From the NCBI GenBank assembly GCA_910577825.1, contig CAJTOK010000010.1, forward strand, positions 8,993 to 72,992: DNA of 64,000 nt, given 5' to 3'. The notes beneath the pieces were generated by a model, which was not told the DNA's origin, did no database searches, and saw only the letters and a list, made by a program, of their open reading frames with translations. This document shows positions 18,691 through 26,767 of the stretch, in pieces. The position numbers and the translations under genes were made by a program. Every line of letters starts with the position of its first letter. Position 1 is the stretch's first letter. This stretch comes from an uncultured Lachnospiraceae bacterium (GTDB taxonomy: Bacteria > Bacillota > Clostridia > Lachnospirales > Lachnospiraceae).

Positions 18691-19668
18691 TTACTTTGTA
18701 GTAAGCTTATGTGTAATATGGAATAAATATGGGTCAAGGTCCTTTGTCATTGACAGTGCTTCCTGTATATCAAAGTCTACAAATTCGCCGCCCCTGTATC
18801 CTACAATGCGGTTTGTCTTGCCTTCACATAAAAGCTCAACTGCCTTTGTGCCAAGTGCTGACGCATACACCCTGTCTTTACATGTAGGATTGCCCCCGCG
18901 CTGTATATGCCCAAGCACAGTTGCCCTTGTTTCTATTCCTGTTGCAAGCTCGATAAGTTTTGCCATCTCTGTAGAACTTCCGACACCTTCAGCATTTACA
19001 ATAATATGGTTTTTCTTGCCAAGCCTGCGCCTGTCTAAAATCTTGCCAATTATCCTCTGGATATCACCATGGTACTTCTCTGTTGTAAGTATATACTCAG
19101 CACCGCTTGCTATACCAGTCCAGAGTGCAATGTGCCCTGCTGTACGCCCCATTACCTCAACAATGGAACAGCGTTCATGTGATTCTGATGTGTCCCTTAA
19201 CTTATCAATAGCTTCCATGGCTGTGTTAATGGCTGTATCAAAACCAATCGTATATTCTGTACATGCTATATCAAGGTCGATTGTCCCTGGTACTCCTACA
19301 GTATTAATGCCATTCTCTGCAAGCCTGCTTGCGCCATTAAAAGAACCATCACCGCCAATTACTACTACCCCGTCAATACCATGCTTACGGCAGATTTCTG
19401 CCCCTTTCTCCTGGTACTCCTTCTTTTTAAATTCAAGGCAGCGTGCAGTATAAAGAATAGTGCCGCCAAGCTGGATTATATCAGAAACTGAAAGATTGTT
19501 CATATCAATTATATCCTCTTCCAGCAGGCCTGCAAACCCATGACGTATACCCTTTATATTTAAACCGCACGAAATACCTGTACGTACAACAGCACGTATG
19601 GCTGCATTCATTCCAGGGGCATCTCCCCCGCTTGTCAATACACCGATAGTTTTTACTGCATAACTCAT
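18691..19668 (-). CDS. pfkA: ATP-dependent 6-phosphofructokinase
   Basis: Phosphorylates fructose 6-phosphate to the 1,6-bisphosphate in glycolysis. The start at 19668 (MSYAVKTIG) is set by AAGGAGGG 5 nt upstream, giving 325 residues. The nucleotide site GVLTSGGDAPGMNA and VIGGDGSFNGA carry Gly after the Asp in GGDG, the signature of ATP rather than pyrophosphate use. The catalytic loop is GTIDLDIACTEYT: the catalytic Thr and Asp pair is kept, but the Asn of the usual TIDND is Leu and PGTD is replaced by ACTE. EVMGRTAGH is intact. It follows dnaE by 63 bp on the same strand, an arrangement seen in many Firmicutes. Confidence 0.95.
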   Translation of the reverse strand: MSYAVKTIGVLTSGGDAPGMNAAIRAVVRTGISCGLNIKGIRHGFAGLLEEDIIDMNNLSVSDIIQLGGTILYTARCLEFKKKEYQEKGAEICRKHGIDGVVVIGGDGSFNGASRLAENGINTVGVPGTIDLDIACTEYTIGFDTAINTAMEAIDKLRDTSESHERCSIVEVMGRTAGHIALWTGIASGAEYILTTEKYHGDIQRIIGKILDRRRLGKKNHIIVNAEGVGSSTEMAKLIELATGIETRATVLGHIQRGGNPTCKDRVYASALGTKAVELLCEGKTNRIVGYRGGEFVDFDIQEALSMTKDLDPYLFHITHKLTTK

Positions 19669-19731
19669 AATGCCCTCCTTATCTTGCAAAAGTAACTTAT
19701 TCCTATATATGGAATTGTACGATAAAATGGA

Positions 19732-22700
19732 TTATTTTTCAATACTCTTTTCTTTTATTGCAACTGAGTTTTCGCCAAATTCTTCCAGAACCCTTTCTTT
19801 TACTATTCTTCTTGCATTAGTGCATCTGCTTTTAGGAAGCTTTTTAACCATTTTCCCTTCTGTAATATAAATACATACAGTATCATTGCCATCATATGGC
19901 AATATTTTATCATACAGCATGTTTTCCTTTTCTTTAAACTCCGCTTTGCTTTCAAACCTTATCCAGAGTTCACATGGTATTTTGTCAAATGGTATTATAT
20001 CCTGGCATATAACCTTGCCTGCCCTGTCCTCTTCCACATTTGCCCTGCCCTTTACAAATACTTTGGAATCAGTGTTTAGCAGTTCTTTCTTTTTCTCATA
20101 GCAGTTTGGAAAAACCACAACTTCTACAGAACCATATAAATCTTCAACTGTAATAAATGCCATAGTAGTGTTTTTCCTTGTTAGTTTAACACTTTTGTTA
20201 GTAATCATTCCTCCTATTATTACATTTTCCCCATCATATACTTTTGCCATACCTGTATCTTCATCAGTAATAAAATCTATTGAATTTCTTGTACAGTTTT
20301 TTCCAAGAAGCCCTGTATAATCTTCAAGCGGATGACCGCTTATATATATGCTTAATGTTTCTTTTTCAAATGCAAGAAGTTCTTCTTTGTCATATTCTGC
20401 CACATCAGGGTATTGTATTTCATTAGCATGTTCAATCCCTGTATTTTCCAGGTCAAAAAGTGAAAGCTGCCCTGCAACTGTATCTTTTCTTTCACGGTTT
20501 ACGCTGTCAATTATTGCACCATACACCATCATTTTCTGCTTCCTGTTGCCAGGAAGGCAGTCAAGCGCACCAGATTTTATCAGGTTATCCATAGTATGGC
20601 GGTTTGCTTCTTTAGAACTCATCCTTGTTATAAAATCCTGCATTGAGGTAAACTTTCCGCCCCTTTCACGTTCTGCCTTTACTTCTGCAATTACAGGCGT
20701 GCCTATGCCCTTTATCGCAGACATGCCATACATTATCCTGCCATCTGAAACATGAAATTCACCATGTCCCTCATTAATATCAGGCGGTATTATTTCTATC
20801 CCCATCTGGCGGCATGTCATAATATATGAAAGCACCTTGCCTGGGTTAGTTTTAACAGATGTAAGCAGTGCTGCCATAAATTCCACAGAATAGTAATATT
20901 TAAGGTACGCTGTCTGGTATGCAACAACTGCATATGCCGCAGCATGTGATTTATTAAACGCATATTTTGCAAAATCAATCATTTCATCATAAATCTTATT
21001 GGCAGTATTTTCAGGTATCCCGTTGGCAATACAGCCTTTAACACCTTCTTCCTCATTGCCATATACAAAATTTTTGCGTTCAGCCTCCATAACTTTTGTC
21101 TTTTTCTTAGACATCGCCCTGCGTACAAGGTCACTGCGCCCAAAGCTGTAACCAGCAAGGTTCCTTACTATCTGCATAACCTGTTCCTGGTACACTATAC
21201 ATCCGTATGTAGGTGACAATATTGGCTCAAGCTGCGGGCAGTCATATGTTATGCTGTCTTCTTTTTCCTTGCCTTCAATATACTTTGGTATAAAGTCCAT
21301 AGGGCCCGGGCGGTAAAGTGATATACCCGCTATAATATCTTCCATGCTGCGTGGCTTAAGCTCCTTTATAAACTGCTTCATCCCTGCGCTTTCAAGCTGG
21401 AATACACCCTCTGTCCTTCCTGTGCCAAGCATGTCAAATACATTCTTGTCCTCATAGTCTATTTCCATGTCATAGACACTGCCAAGCCCTGCCATAACAG
21501 CTGCATCATTTATAACAGTAAGTGTACGCAGCCCCAGAAAGTCCATTTTAAGAAGGCCTAGTTCCTCAAGCGTAACCATTGTATACTGTGTTGTTATTGT
21601 TCCGTCTGATGCCTTTGAAAGCGGTACAAACTCATCTACAGCATCAGGGCTTATAAGCACACCTGCTGCGTGCATGGAAGTATGGCGTGGCAGCCCTTCA
21701 AGCCTCCTTGCCATATCTACCAGTTTCTTTGCCTGGGCATCTTCATTATATACCTGTTTAAATTCCGGGTTAATGTCCAGCGCCTTGTCTATTGTAATGC
21801 CAGGCTCCATAGGGATTGATTTTGCAATGACATCTACATAATTATATGGAAGGTCAAGCACCCTGCCTACATCACGTATAACATTCCTTGCTGCAAGTGT
21901 ACCAAATGTAACTATCTGCACAACACGGTCCCTGCCATATTTATCCATAACATACTCTATTACTTCAGGCCTGCGTTCATAACAGAAATCTATATCAATA
22001 TCGGGCATTGTAACACGCTCAGGATTCAGGAAGCGTTCAAAAAGAAGGTCATATTTAATTGGGTCTATACTTGTTATCCCAAGCGAATATGAAACTATGC
22101 TTCCTGCTGCCGAACCCCTGCCAGGCCCTACACTTATACCATTATCCCTTGCATACTTTATAAAATCCCAGACTATAAGGAAATAGTCTGTAAACCCCAT
22201 TGTATTAATTGTATCAAGTTCATATTTAAGCCTTTCTTCAAGTCCGGCTGAAGGCTCTTTGTACCTTTTATAAAAACCCTCATGGCAAAGTTTGTTTAAA
22301 TATTCCTGTGCTGTAAACCCTTCTGGCACATCATATTTTGGCAGTTTATAGTTGCCAAATTCAATCTCAACATGGCATCTTTCTGCTACCAGTGCCGTAT
22401 TACTTACAGCTTCTGCTGCATAGGGAAATAATTCAAGCATCTGCTGTTCTGATTTAAGATAATACTGGCCGCCCTCATAACGCATACGGTCTTTATCCTG
22501 CACTTTTTTCTGTGTCTGTATACATAACAGTATATCATGTGCTTCTGCATCCTCTTCCATAATATAATGCACATCATTAGTGGCAACAAGCTTTATTCCA
22601 GTATCCTGGCTAAGCCTTAAAAGTGCCTGGTTCACTGTGCCCTGCTGCGGTATGCCGTGGTCTTGTAATTCCAGAAAGAAATTATCCTTTCCAAATATTT

Positions 22701-23190
22701 TTTCAAGCTTTAATGCTTCCTCCTTAGCGCTTTCATAAGTGCCATCCAGTATTGCAGAAGGGACTGCACCTGCAAGACATGCACTAAGTGCTATAATGCC
22801 TTCATGGTACTGGGAAAGCAGCTCATAATCAACCCTTGGTTTATAATAAAACCCCTCTGTAAACCCTCTTGAAACTATCTTCATAAGATTGGCATAGCCT
22901 TTATTATTCTCTGCAAGAAGCACAAGATGGTTATAACGCCCCTCACCCTTTGATAATTCCCTGTCAAACCTTGAACCTTTAGCAACATAAACTTCACAGC
23001 CTATTACCGGGTTTATCCCTGCATCTTTAGCTGCCTTGTAAAAGTCAATTACGCCATACATATTCCCATGGTCAGTAATTGCCAGATGCTCCATTCCAAG
23101 CTCTTTTGCCCTTACAGCAATTTCTTTTATCTTACATGAACCATCAAGCAGGGAATATTCTGTATGGACATGCAAGTGCACAAAAGCCAT
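19732..23190 (-). CDS. dnaE: DNA polymerase III subunit alpha (DnaE type)
   Basis: Replicative polymerase of the DnaE class. The start at 23190 (MAFVHLHVHTEYS) has AAGGAGG 8 nt upstream, giving 1,152 residues. In order: a PHP domain (HLHVHTEYSLLDG, AITDHGNMYG), the polymerase core with the catalytic PDIDIDFCYERR and GRGSAAGS near 400, fingers (SKKKTKVMEAER), helix-hairpin-helix, and an OB fold near 1,000 (IIGGMITNKSVK). It lacks the exonuclease insertion that marks PolC. In Firmicutes with both enzymes, DnaE extends primers for PolC; polC is not in this window. It is co-oriented with pfkA downstream. Confidence 0.96.
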   Translation of the reverse strand: MAFVHLHVHTEYSLLDGSCKIKEIAVRAKELGMEHLAITDHGNMYGVIDFYKAAKDAGINPVIGCEVYVAKGSRFDRELSKGEGRYNHLVLLAENNKGYANLMKIVSRGFTEGFYYKPRVDYELLSQYHEGIIALSACLAGAVPSAILDGTYESAKEEALKLEKIFGKDNFFLELQDHGIPQQGTVNQALLRLSQDTGIKLVATNDVHYIMEEDAEAHDILLCIQTQKKVQDKDRMRYEGGQYYLKSEQQMLELFPYAAEAVSNTALVAERCHVEIEFGNYKLPKYDVPEGFTAQEYLNKLCHEGFYKRYKEPSAGLEERLKYELDTINTMGFTDYFLIVWDFIKYARDNGISVGPGRGSAAGSIVSYSLGITSIDPIKYDLLFERFLNPERVTMPDIDIDFCYERRPEVIEYVMDKYGRDRVVQIVTFGTLAARNVIRDVGRVLDLPYNYVDVIAKSIPMEPGITIDKALDINPEFKQVYNEDAQAKKLVDMARRLEGLPRHTSMHAAGVLISPDAVDEFVPLSKASDGTITTQYTMVTLEELGLLKMDFLGLRTLTVINDAAVMAGLGSVYDMEIDYEDKNVFDMLGTGRTEGVFQLESAGMKQFIKELKPRSMEDIIAGISLYRPGPMDFIPKYIEGKEKEDSITYDCPQLEPILSPTYGCIVYQEQVMQIVRNLAGYSFGRSDLVRRAMSKKKTKVMEAERKNFVYGNEEEGVKGCIANGIPENTANKIYDEMIDFAKYAFNKSHAAAYAVVAYQTAYLKYYYSVEFMAALLTSVKTNPGKVLSYIMTCRQMGIEIIPPDINEGHGEFHVSDGRIMYGMSAIKGIGTPVIAEVKAERERGGKFTSMQDFITRMSSKEANRHTMDNLIKSGALDCLPGNRKQKMMVYGAIIDSVNRERKDTVAGQLSLFDLENTGIEHANEIQYPDVAEYDKEELLAFEKETLSIYISGHPLEDYTGLLGKNCTRNSIDFITDEDTGMAKVYDGENVIIGGMITNKSVKLTRKNTTMAFITVEDLYGSVEVVVFPNCYEKKKELLNTDSKVFVKGRANVEEDRAGKVICQDIIPFDKIPCELWIRFESKAEFKEKENMLYDKILPYDGNDTVCIYITEGKMVKKLPKSRCTNARRIVKERVLEEFGENSVAIKEKSIEK

Positions 23191-23221
23191 AAACTCTGCC
23201 TCCTTTATCTGGATTATTCTA

Positions 23222-23255
23222 TAATAAAACCAGCCACTCCATACTGGAATGGCTG
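23222..23255 (-). terminator. intrinsic terminator after the crh-like gene
   Basis: Read on the minus strand, a 10-bp stem (23246-23255 with 23231-23240, one G-T pair) is followed by GTTTTATT. It lies just downstream of the HPr-like gene and ends the murB-rapZ-whiA operon. Confidence 0.65.
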
Positions 23256-23316
23256 TAAATAATAACAATTATATATCTTTATGTAACAGATATTACTGGC
23301 AGGAACTTAAAGATAC

Positions 23317-23577
23317 TCAGGCATTTGCAGCACTGAGGTATTTAACAATATCTGTCATCGCATTTTCCTCGTCATCACCATTTGCAGACACAACCACTTC
23401 TTCACCTGCTGAAAGCCCCAGTGCCATCATGCCCATTATGCTTTTGGCATTTACCTTTCTATCTTCACATTCAACATAAATGCTGCTGTTATACTGGCTT
23501 GCCACCTGCACAAGTACAGCTACCGGCCTGGCTTCAAGACCATTCTGAATCTGAATTTTTATTTTCTTTGTAACCAT
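23317..23577 (-). CDS. HPr-family protein with Glu at position 15 (Crh-like regulatory paralogue)
   Basis: An 86-residue HPr-fold protein. In HPr the PTS phosphoacceptor is His15 in NGLHARP; here the motif is NGLEARPVAV with Glu15, so it cannot act as a normal PTS phosphocarrier. Ser46 of the regulatory site is kept (KVNAKSIMGMM, S46), so HPr kinase could still phosphorylate it. This is the design of Bacillus Crh, which has Gln15 and Ser46 and acts as a CcpA co-regulator. The gene lies right after whiA, exactly where crh lies in Bacillus. The role in catabolite repression is therefore inferred from sequence and position; the Glu substitution is seen directly. AGGAGG precedes the ATG. Confidence 0.88.
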   Translation of the reverse strand: MVTKKIKIQIQNGLEARPVAVLVQVASQYNSSIYVECEDRKVNAKSIMGMMALGLSAGEEVVVSANGDDEENAMTDIVKYLSAANA

Positions 23578-23610
23578 TGCTTATTTTCCTCCTTTTAGCA
23601 GGGCAGCGGC

Positions 23611-24582
23611 TTATTCGCCAGCTTCCTCCCTCATCTGATTTGCAATATCACTTAGTTTACGTAGACGGTGGTTGACCCCTGACTTGCCAATAGGCCTGCC
23701 TAACATACTCCCAAGTTCCTGAAGCGGGCTTTCGGGATATTCAAGGCGCAGCATAGCTATTTCCTTCAGTCCCTCCGTCAGTTTACCAAACCCCATATTA
23801 CATTGGATATATTTAATATCCTCTATCTGCCTTGAGGCAGCGGCAACAGTTTTGCCAATATTAGCTGTTTCACAATTTACCTGCCTGTTTACAGAATTGC
23901 GGACTTCCTTAACTATCCTTACATTTTCAAAATCCATTAATGCAATATGTGCCCCTGTTACATTAAGGAAGTCTACTATCTGTGAACCTTCTTTTATATA
24001 AACCACATAATACTTTTTCCTTTCAATTATCTTGGCATCAATCATAAAAGAAGTAATGATTTCACGTATCTGGGCTGCAAACTTTCCAGAAAGGACTGCA
24101 ATCTCAAGATGGTATGCCTTTTCCGGGTTTGCTACAGAGCCAGCTGCTATAAATGCACCTCTTAAAAAAGCCCTTTTACAACAAGTATTCTGTACAAGCA
24201 GATAATGGACTTCCGGCAAGCTTCCCCACTGCTTTCCCTGTCCATCAATTATTTTTACAGCCTGTAATATATTTAACACATCGCGCTTCCTGAATACATA
24301 GACAGAATAGCTTCCTGCAGCTGCTGGCAGGTTATGGCGGCGTGCTATTACTTCTATCCTTGCACGAAATGTTTTCTTTAATAAGATATAAGATTTTTGT
24401 GCTACTGTCAAGTTTTCAGTCTGGATTTTAATATAAACGTCACCATTGCCCATTTTTTTAACCTGCCCGGACAAAGCAAATAAAGCAGCAAATTCCGCAA
24501 TACAGCAATGTCTTGCCAGGCTTTCCTGTTTCCTTAGTTCTTCCTTTACTTTACTTGAAAATGACATCCTGTCCTGCTTCAT
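23611..24582 (-). CDS. whiA: DNA-binding protein WhiA
   Basis: A 323-residue WhiA homologue: an N-terminal two-part LAGLIDADG-like domain without nuclease function (CIAEFAALFALSG, then CCKRAFLRGAFIAAGSV at about 128-150) and a C-terminal helix-turn-helix (LRLEYPESPLQELGSMLGRPIGKSGVNHRLRKL at about 275-310). In Streptomyces it controls sporulation genes; in Bacillus it is nucleoid-associated and affects cell division and chromosome segregation. It starts 5 bp after the end of rapZ and is followed 33 bp later by the HPr-like gene. The yvcK gene that sits between rapZ and whiA in Bacillus is absent. Confidence 0.95.
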   Translation of the reverse strand: MKQDRMSFSSKVKEELRKQESLARHCCIAEFAALFALSGQVKKMGNGDVYIKIQTENLTVAQKSYILLKKTFRARIEVIARRHNLPAAAGSYSVYVFRKRDVLNILQAVKIIDGQGKQWGSLPEVHYLLVQNTCCKRAFLRGAFIAAGSVANPEKAYHLEIAVLSGKFAAQIREIITSFMIDAKIIERKKYYVVYIKEGSQIVDFLNVTGAHIALMDFENVRIVKEVRNSVNRQVNCETANIGKTVAAASRQIEDIKYIQCNMGFGKLTEGLKEIAMLRLEYPESPLQELGSMLGRPIGKSGVNHRLRKLSDIANQMREEAGE

Positions 24583-24587
24583 AATTA

Positions 24588-25445
24588 TTAAACCCTTCCG
24601 GCATCACGGTGTTCAACCTTAACGCCATACGGCAGCTTCTTCATATCTTTTGAAAGGGCATTGGCAATAGTAACAGACCTGTGCCTGCCTCCTGTACACC
24701 CTATGCTTACAACAAGCTGGTTTTTGCCCTCTGTAATATAATTAGGTACAAGAAACCTTAACATTTCATATAATTTCTTTTCAAATATCCTCGCATTTTC
24801 AAAATCCATTACGTAATCATATACTTCCCTGTCATTGCCTGTAAGCGGCTTTAATTCAGGTATATAAAAAGGGTTAGGCAGGAAACGCACGTCAAATACA
24901 AGGTCTGAATCCGCTGGTATCCCGTATTTAAACCCAAATGACAGTATAGTTATAAAGAAATTCTCATATTCTTCATTGTCAAGGAATATCTTGTCAACTT
25001 CTTTTTTTAAGTCCCTTATAAGCATATGGCTTGTATCTAAAATATAGTCCGCCCGTTTTTTAATAAATGCAAGTTCCTGCCTTTCTGCCTCTATCGCCTT
25101 GTCAACACGCCCCTGCAGTGCAAGGGGATGGTTCCTTCTTGTTTCCTTGTACCTTTTGACAAGCACACTGTCCTCTGCTTCCAGAAATATTATTTCATAT
25201 CTGTAGCCACTGGCCTTCATCTCCTCCAGTATGCCTTCAAATTCTGAAAGCCCCTGCAGGTTTCTTATATCAATGCCAATAGCCGCCCTGTCAATTGATG
25301 CACTTTCTTCAAGCACAATCTTTGTAAGCTTAGGTATCAGGCGTACCGGGAGGTTGTCAACGCAAAAATACCCTATATCTTCAAGCATCTTCATAACAGA
25401 GCTCCTGCCAGCGCCTGACATTCCTGTAACTATAACAAATCTCAT
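24588..25445 (-). CDS. rapZ: RNase adapter / nucleotide-binding protein RapZ (YvcJ)
   Basis: A 285-residue P-loop protein of the RapZ/YvcJ family. Walker A is GMSGAGRSS near the N terminus (one residue off the usual GxSGAGKS: Arg replaces Lys), followed by DIGYFCVDNLP, a family signature. The C-terminal domain has CTGGRHRSV, the strongly conserved phospho-ligand loop. In E. coli RapZ guides sRNA decay controlling glmS; in Firmicutes the role is less clear. The ATG overlaps the murB stop by 4 nt, so translation is coupled. The Arg in Walker A may lower nucleotide hydrolysis and is worth noting. Confidence 0.94.
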   Translation of the reverse strand: MRFVIVTGMSGAGRSSVMKMLEDIGYFCVDNLPVRLIPKLTKIVLEESASIDRAAIGIDIRNLQGLSEFEGILEEMKASGYRYEIIFLEAEDSVLVKRYKETRRNHPLALQGRVDKAIEAERQELAFIKKRADYILDTSHMLIRDLKKEVDKIFLDNEEYENFFITILSFGFKYGIPADSDLVFDVRFLPNPFYIPELKPLTGNDREVYDYVMDFENARIFEKKLYEMLRFLVPNYITEGKNQLVVSIGCTGGRHRSVTIANALSKDMKKLPYGVKVEHRDAGRV

Positions 25446-26464
25446 ATTATTTTAACCTCAAGCTCCATCTCAACACCAGAATTTCTCCTGACTTCATCTT
25501 TTACATGGTTAATAACACCCATTGCCTGTTCAAATGTACCATTCCCGACATTTACAACAAAGCCGCTGTGCTTTCCGGATACCATCACATCGCCATAACG
25601 GTAGCCTTTAAGCCCTGCATCCTGTATAAGCTTTCCTGCAAAATACCCTTCCGGGCGTTTAAATGTACTTCCTGCACTTCCATGTTCCAATGGCTGCTTT
25701 TCCCTGCGTCTTTTATTTAACTCCTTCATATGTCCAAGAATCTGGCTTTTATCACCACTTCCCAATGCAAAAAGTGCATCAAGCACTATCATTTTCTCTC
25801 TCTGTATAATGCTGCTCCTGTATGACATCCCAAGGTCTTCTTTTTTCAATACCCTGATGTCCCCGCTGTCTGTAATAACACGCACACCCTCCAGCACATC
25901 CCTGATTTCGCCGCCATATGCACCTGCATTCATGGCCACAGCACCGCCAAGCGTACCTGGTATGCCGCCTGCAAACTCAAATCCTGTAAACCCGCTTTCA
26001 CCTGCTGCCATGGCAAGCTTTGAAAGCAAAATGCCGCCGCCTGCATGTACAAGGTTCTTATCCTTTAAAAAACTGGCATCACCTGTATAACCATTATCTG
26101 TAAAAAACTGTACTGCCCCTGAATCACCAGCATGGTATATATTAACACCGTCAAGCATCTTTACAAGGCCTATATGCCCTTCTGCTGCATACATGCCGCC
26201 ATCCTCTGTCCCCCTTGTGGAAACAACAATTCCCCTGTATCCTTCATCATGTACAAGAAGGTTGCTGCCATTGCCCATGACAAAATACTGGCAGCCCTCT
26301 TTTTGCAGGTACTTTATAATATTAACCAATTCTTCAATATAAGCAGTTTCAATATAGAAATCTGCCGGCCCGCCAATGCGGAATGTAGTATGCAGTGACA
26401 TTGGTTCATCTTTTTTTATCTTAGAATTTCTGGCTATCTCTTTTAATACATCTGCCTGGAACAT
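25442..26464 (-). CDS. murB: UDP-N-acetylenolpyruvoylglucosamine reductase MurB
   Basis: An FAD enzyme that reduces UDP-GlcNAc-enolpyruvate to UDP-MurNAc in peptidoglycan synthesis. The FAD domain shows TTFRIGGPADF and VMGNGSNLLVHDEGYRG. GFEFAGGIPGTLGGAVAMNAGAYGGEI follows, and the C-terminal substrate domain has the catalytic Ser in SAGSTFKRPEG and a closing Glu in MELEVK, so it is a Bacillus-type (type II) MurB. At 340 residues it is about 35-40 longer than usual. The extra stretch (about residues 90-130) lies between RGIVVST and VHAGGGILLSKLA inside the FAD domain. AGGAGGG precedes the ATG. It heads the murB-rapZ-whiA-crh operon. Confidence 0.95.
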   Translation of the reverse strand: MFQADVLKEIARNSKIKKDEPMSLHTTFRIGGPADFYIETAYIEELVNIIKYLQKEGCQYFVMGNGSNLLVHDEGYRGIVVSTRGTEDGGMYAAEGHIGLVKMLDGVNIYHAGDSGAVQFFTDNGYTGDASFLKDKNLVHAGGGILLSKLAMAAGESGFTGFEFAGGIPGTLGGAVAMNAGAYGGEIRDVLEGVRVITDSGDIRVLKKEDLGMSYRSSIIQREKMIVLDALFALGSGDKSQILGHMKELNKRRREKQPLEHGSAGSTFKRPEGYFAGKLIQDAGLKGYRYGDVMVSGKHSGFVVNVGNGTFEQAMGVINHVKDEVRRNSGVEMELEVKII

Positions 26465-26513
26465 AGAACCCTCCTGCTGTCTGGACTATACATTACAGCA
26501 TTTCCTTAATTAG

Positions 26514-26550
26514 ATAAAAAACCTCTCCGCACTTTGTACGAAAAGGTTTT
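26514..26550 (-). terminator. intrinsic terminator of tRNA-Arg
   Basis: On the minus strand a 12-bp stem (A-U, G-C and two G-U pairs; about 26539-26550 with 26517-26528) closes a 10-nt loop and runs into six T residues. It directly follows the tRNA and precedes murB. Confidence 0.75.
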
Positions 26551-26555
26551 GGAAA

Positions 26556-26629
<74 letters not shown>

Positions 26630-26767
26630 ATATTTATTCGTGGTGCTGTCCACCAGCACCGAACGAATAAAAGTATACTATATAATAAAAGAAAATGCAA
26701 GTAGTTTTTTAAAAATTTTTTATAATCTCTGCTTTATATTTTTCATAAATATCCCCAATTCCTGTTT

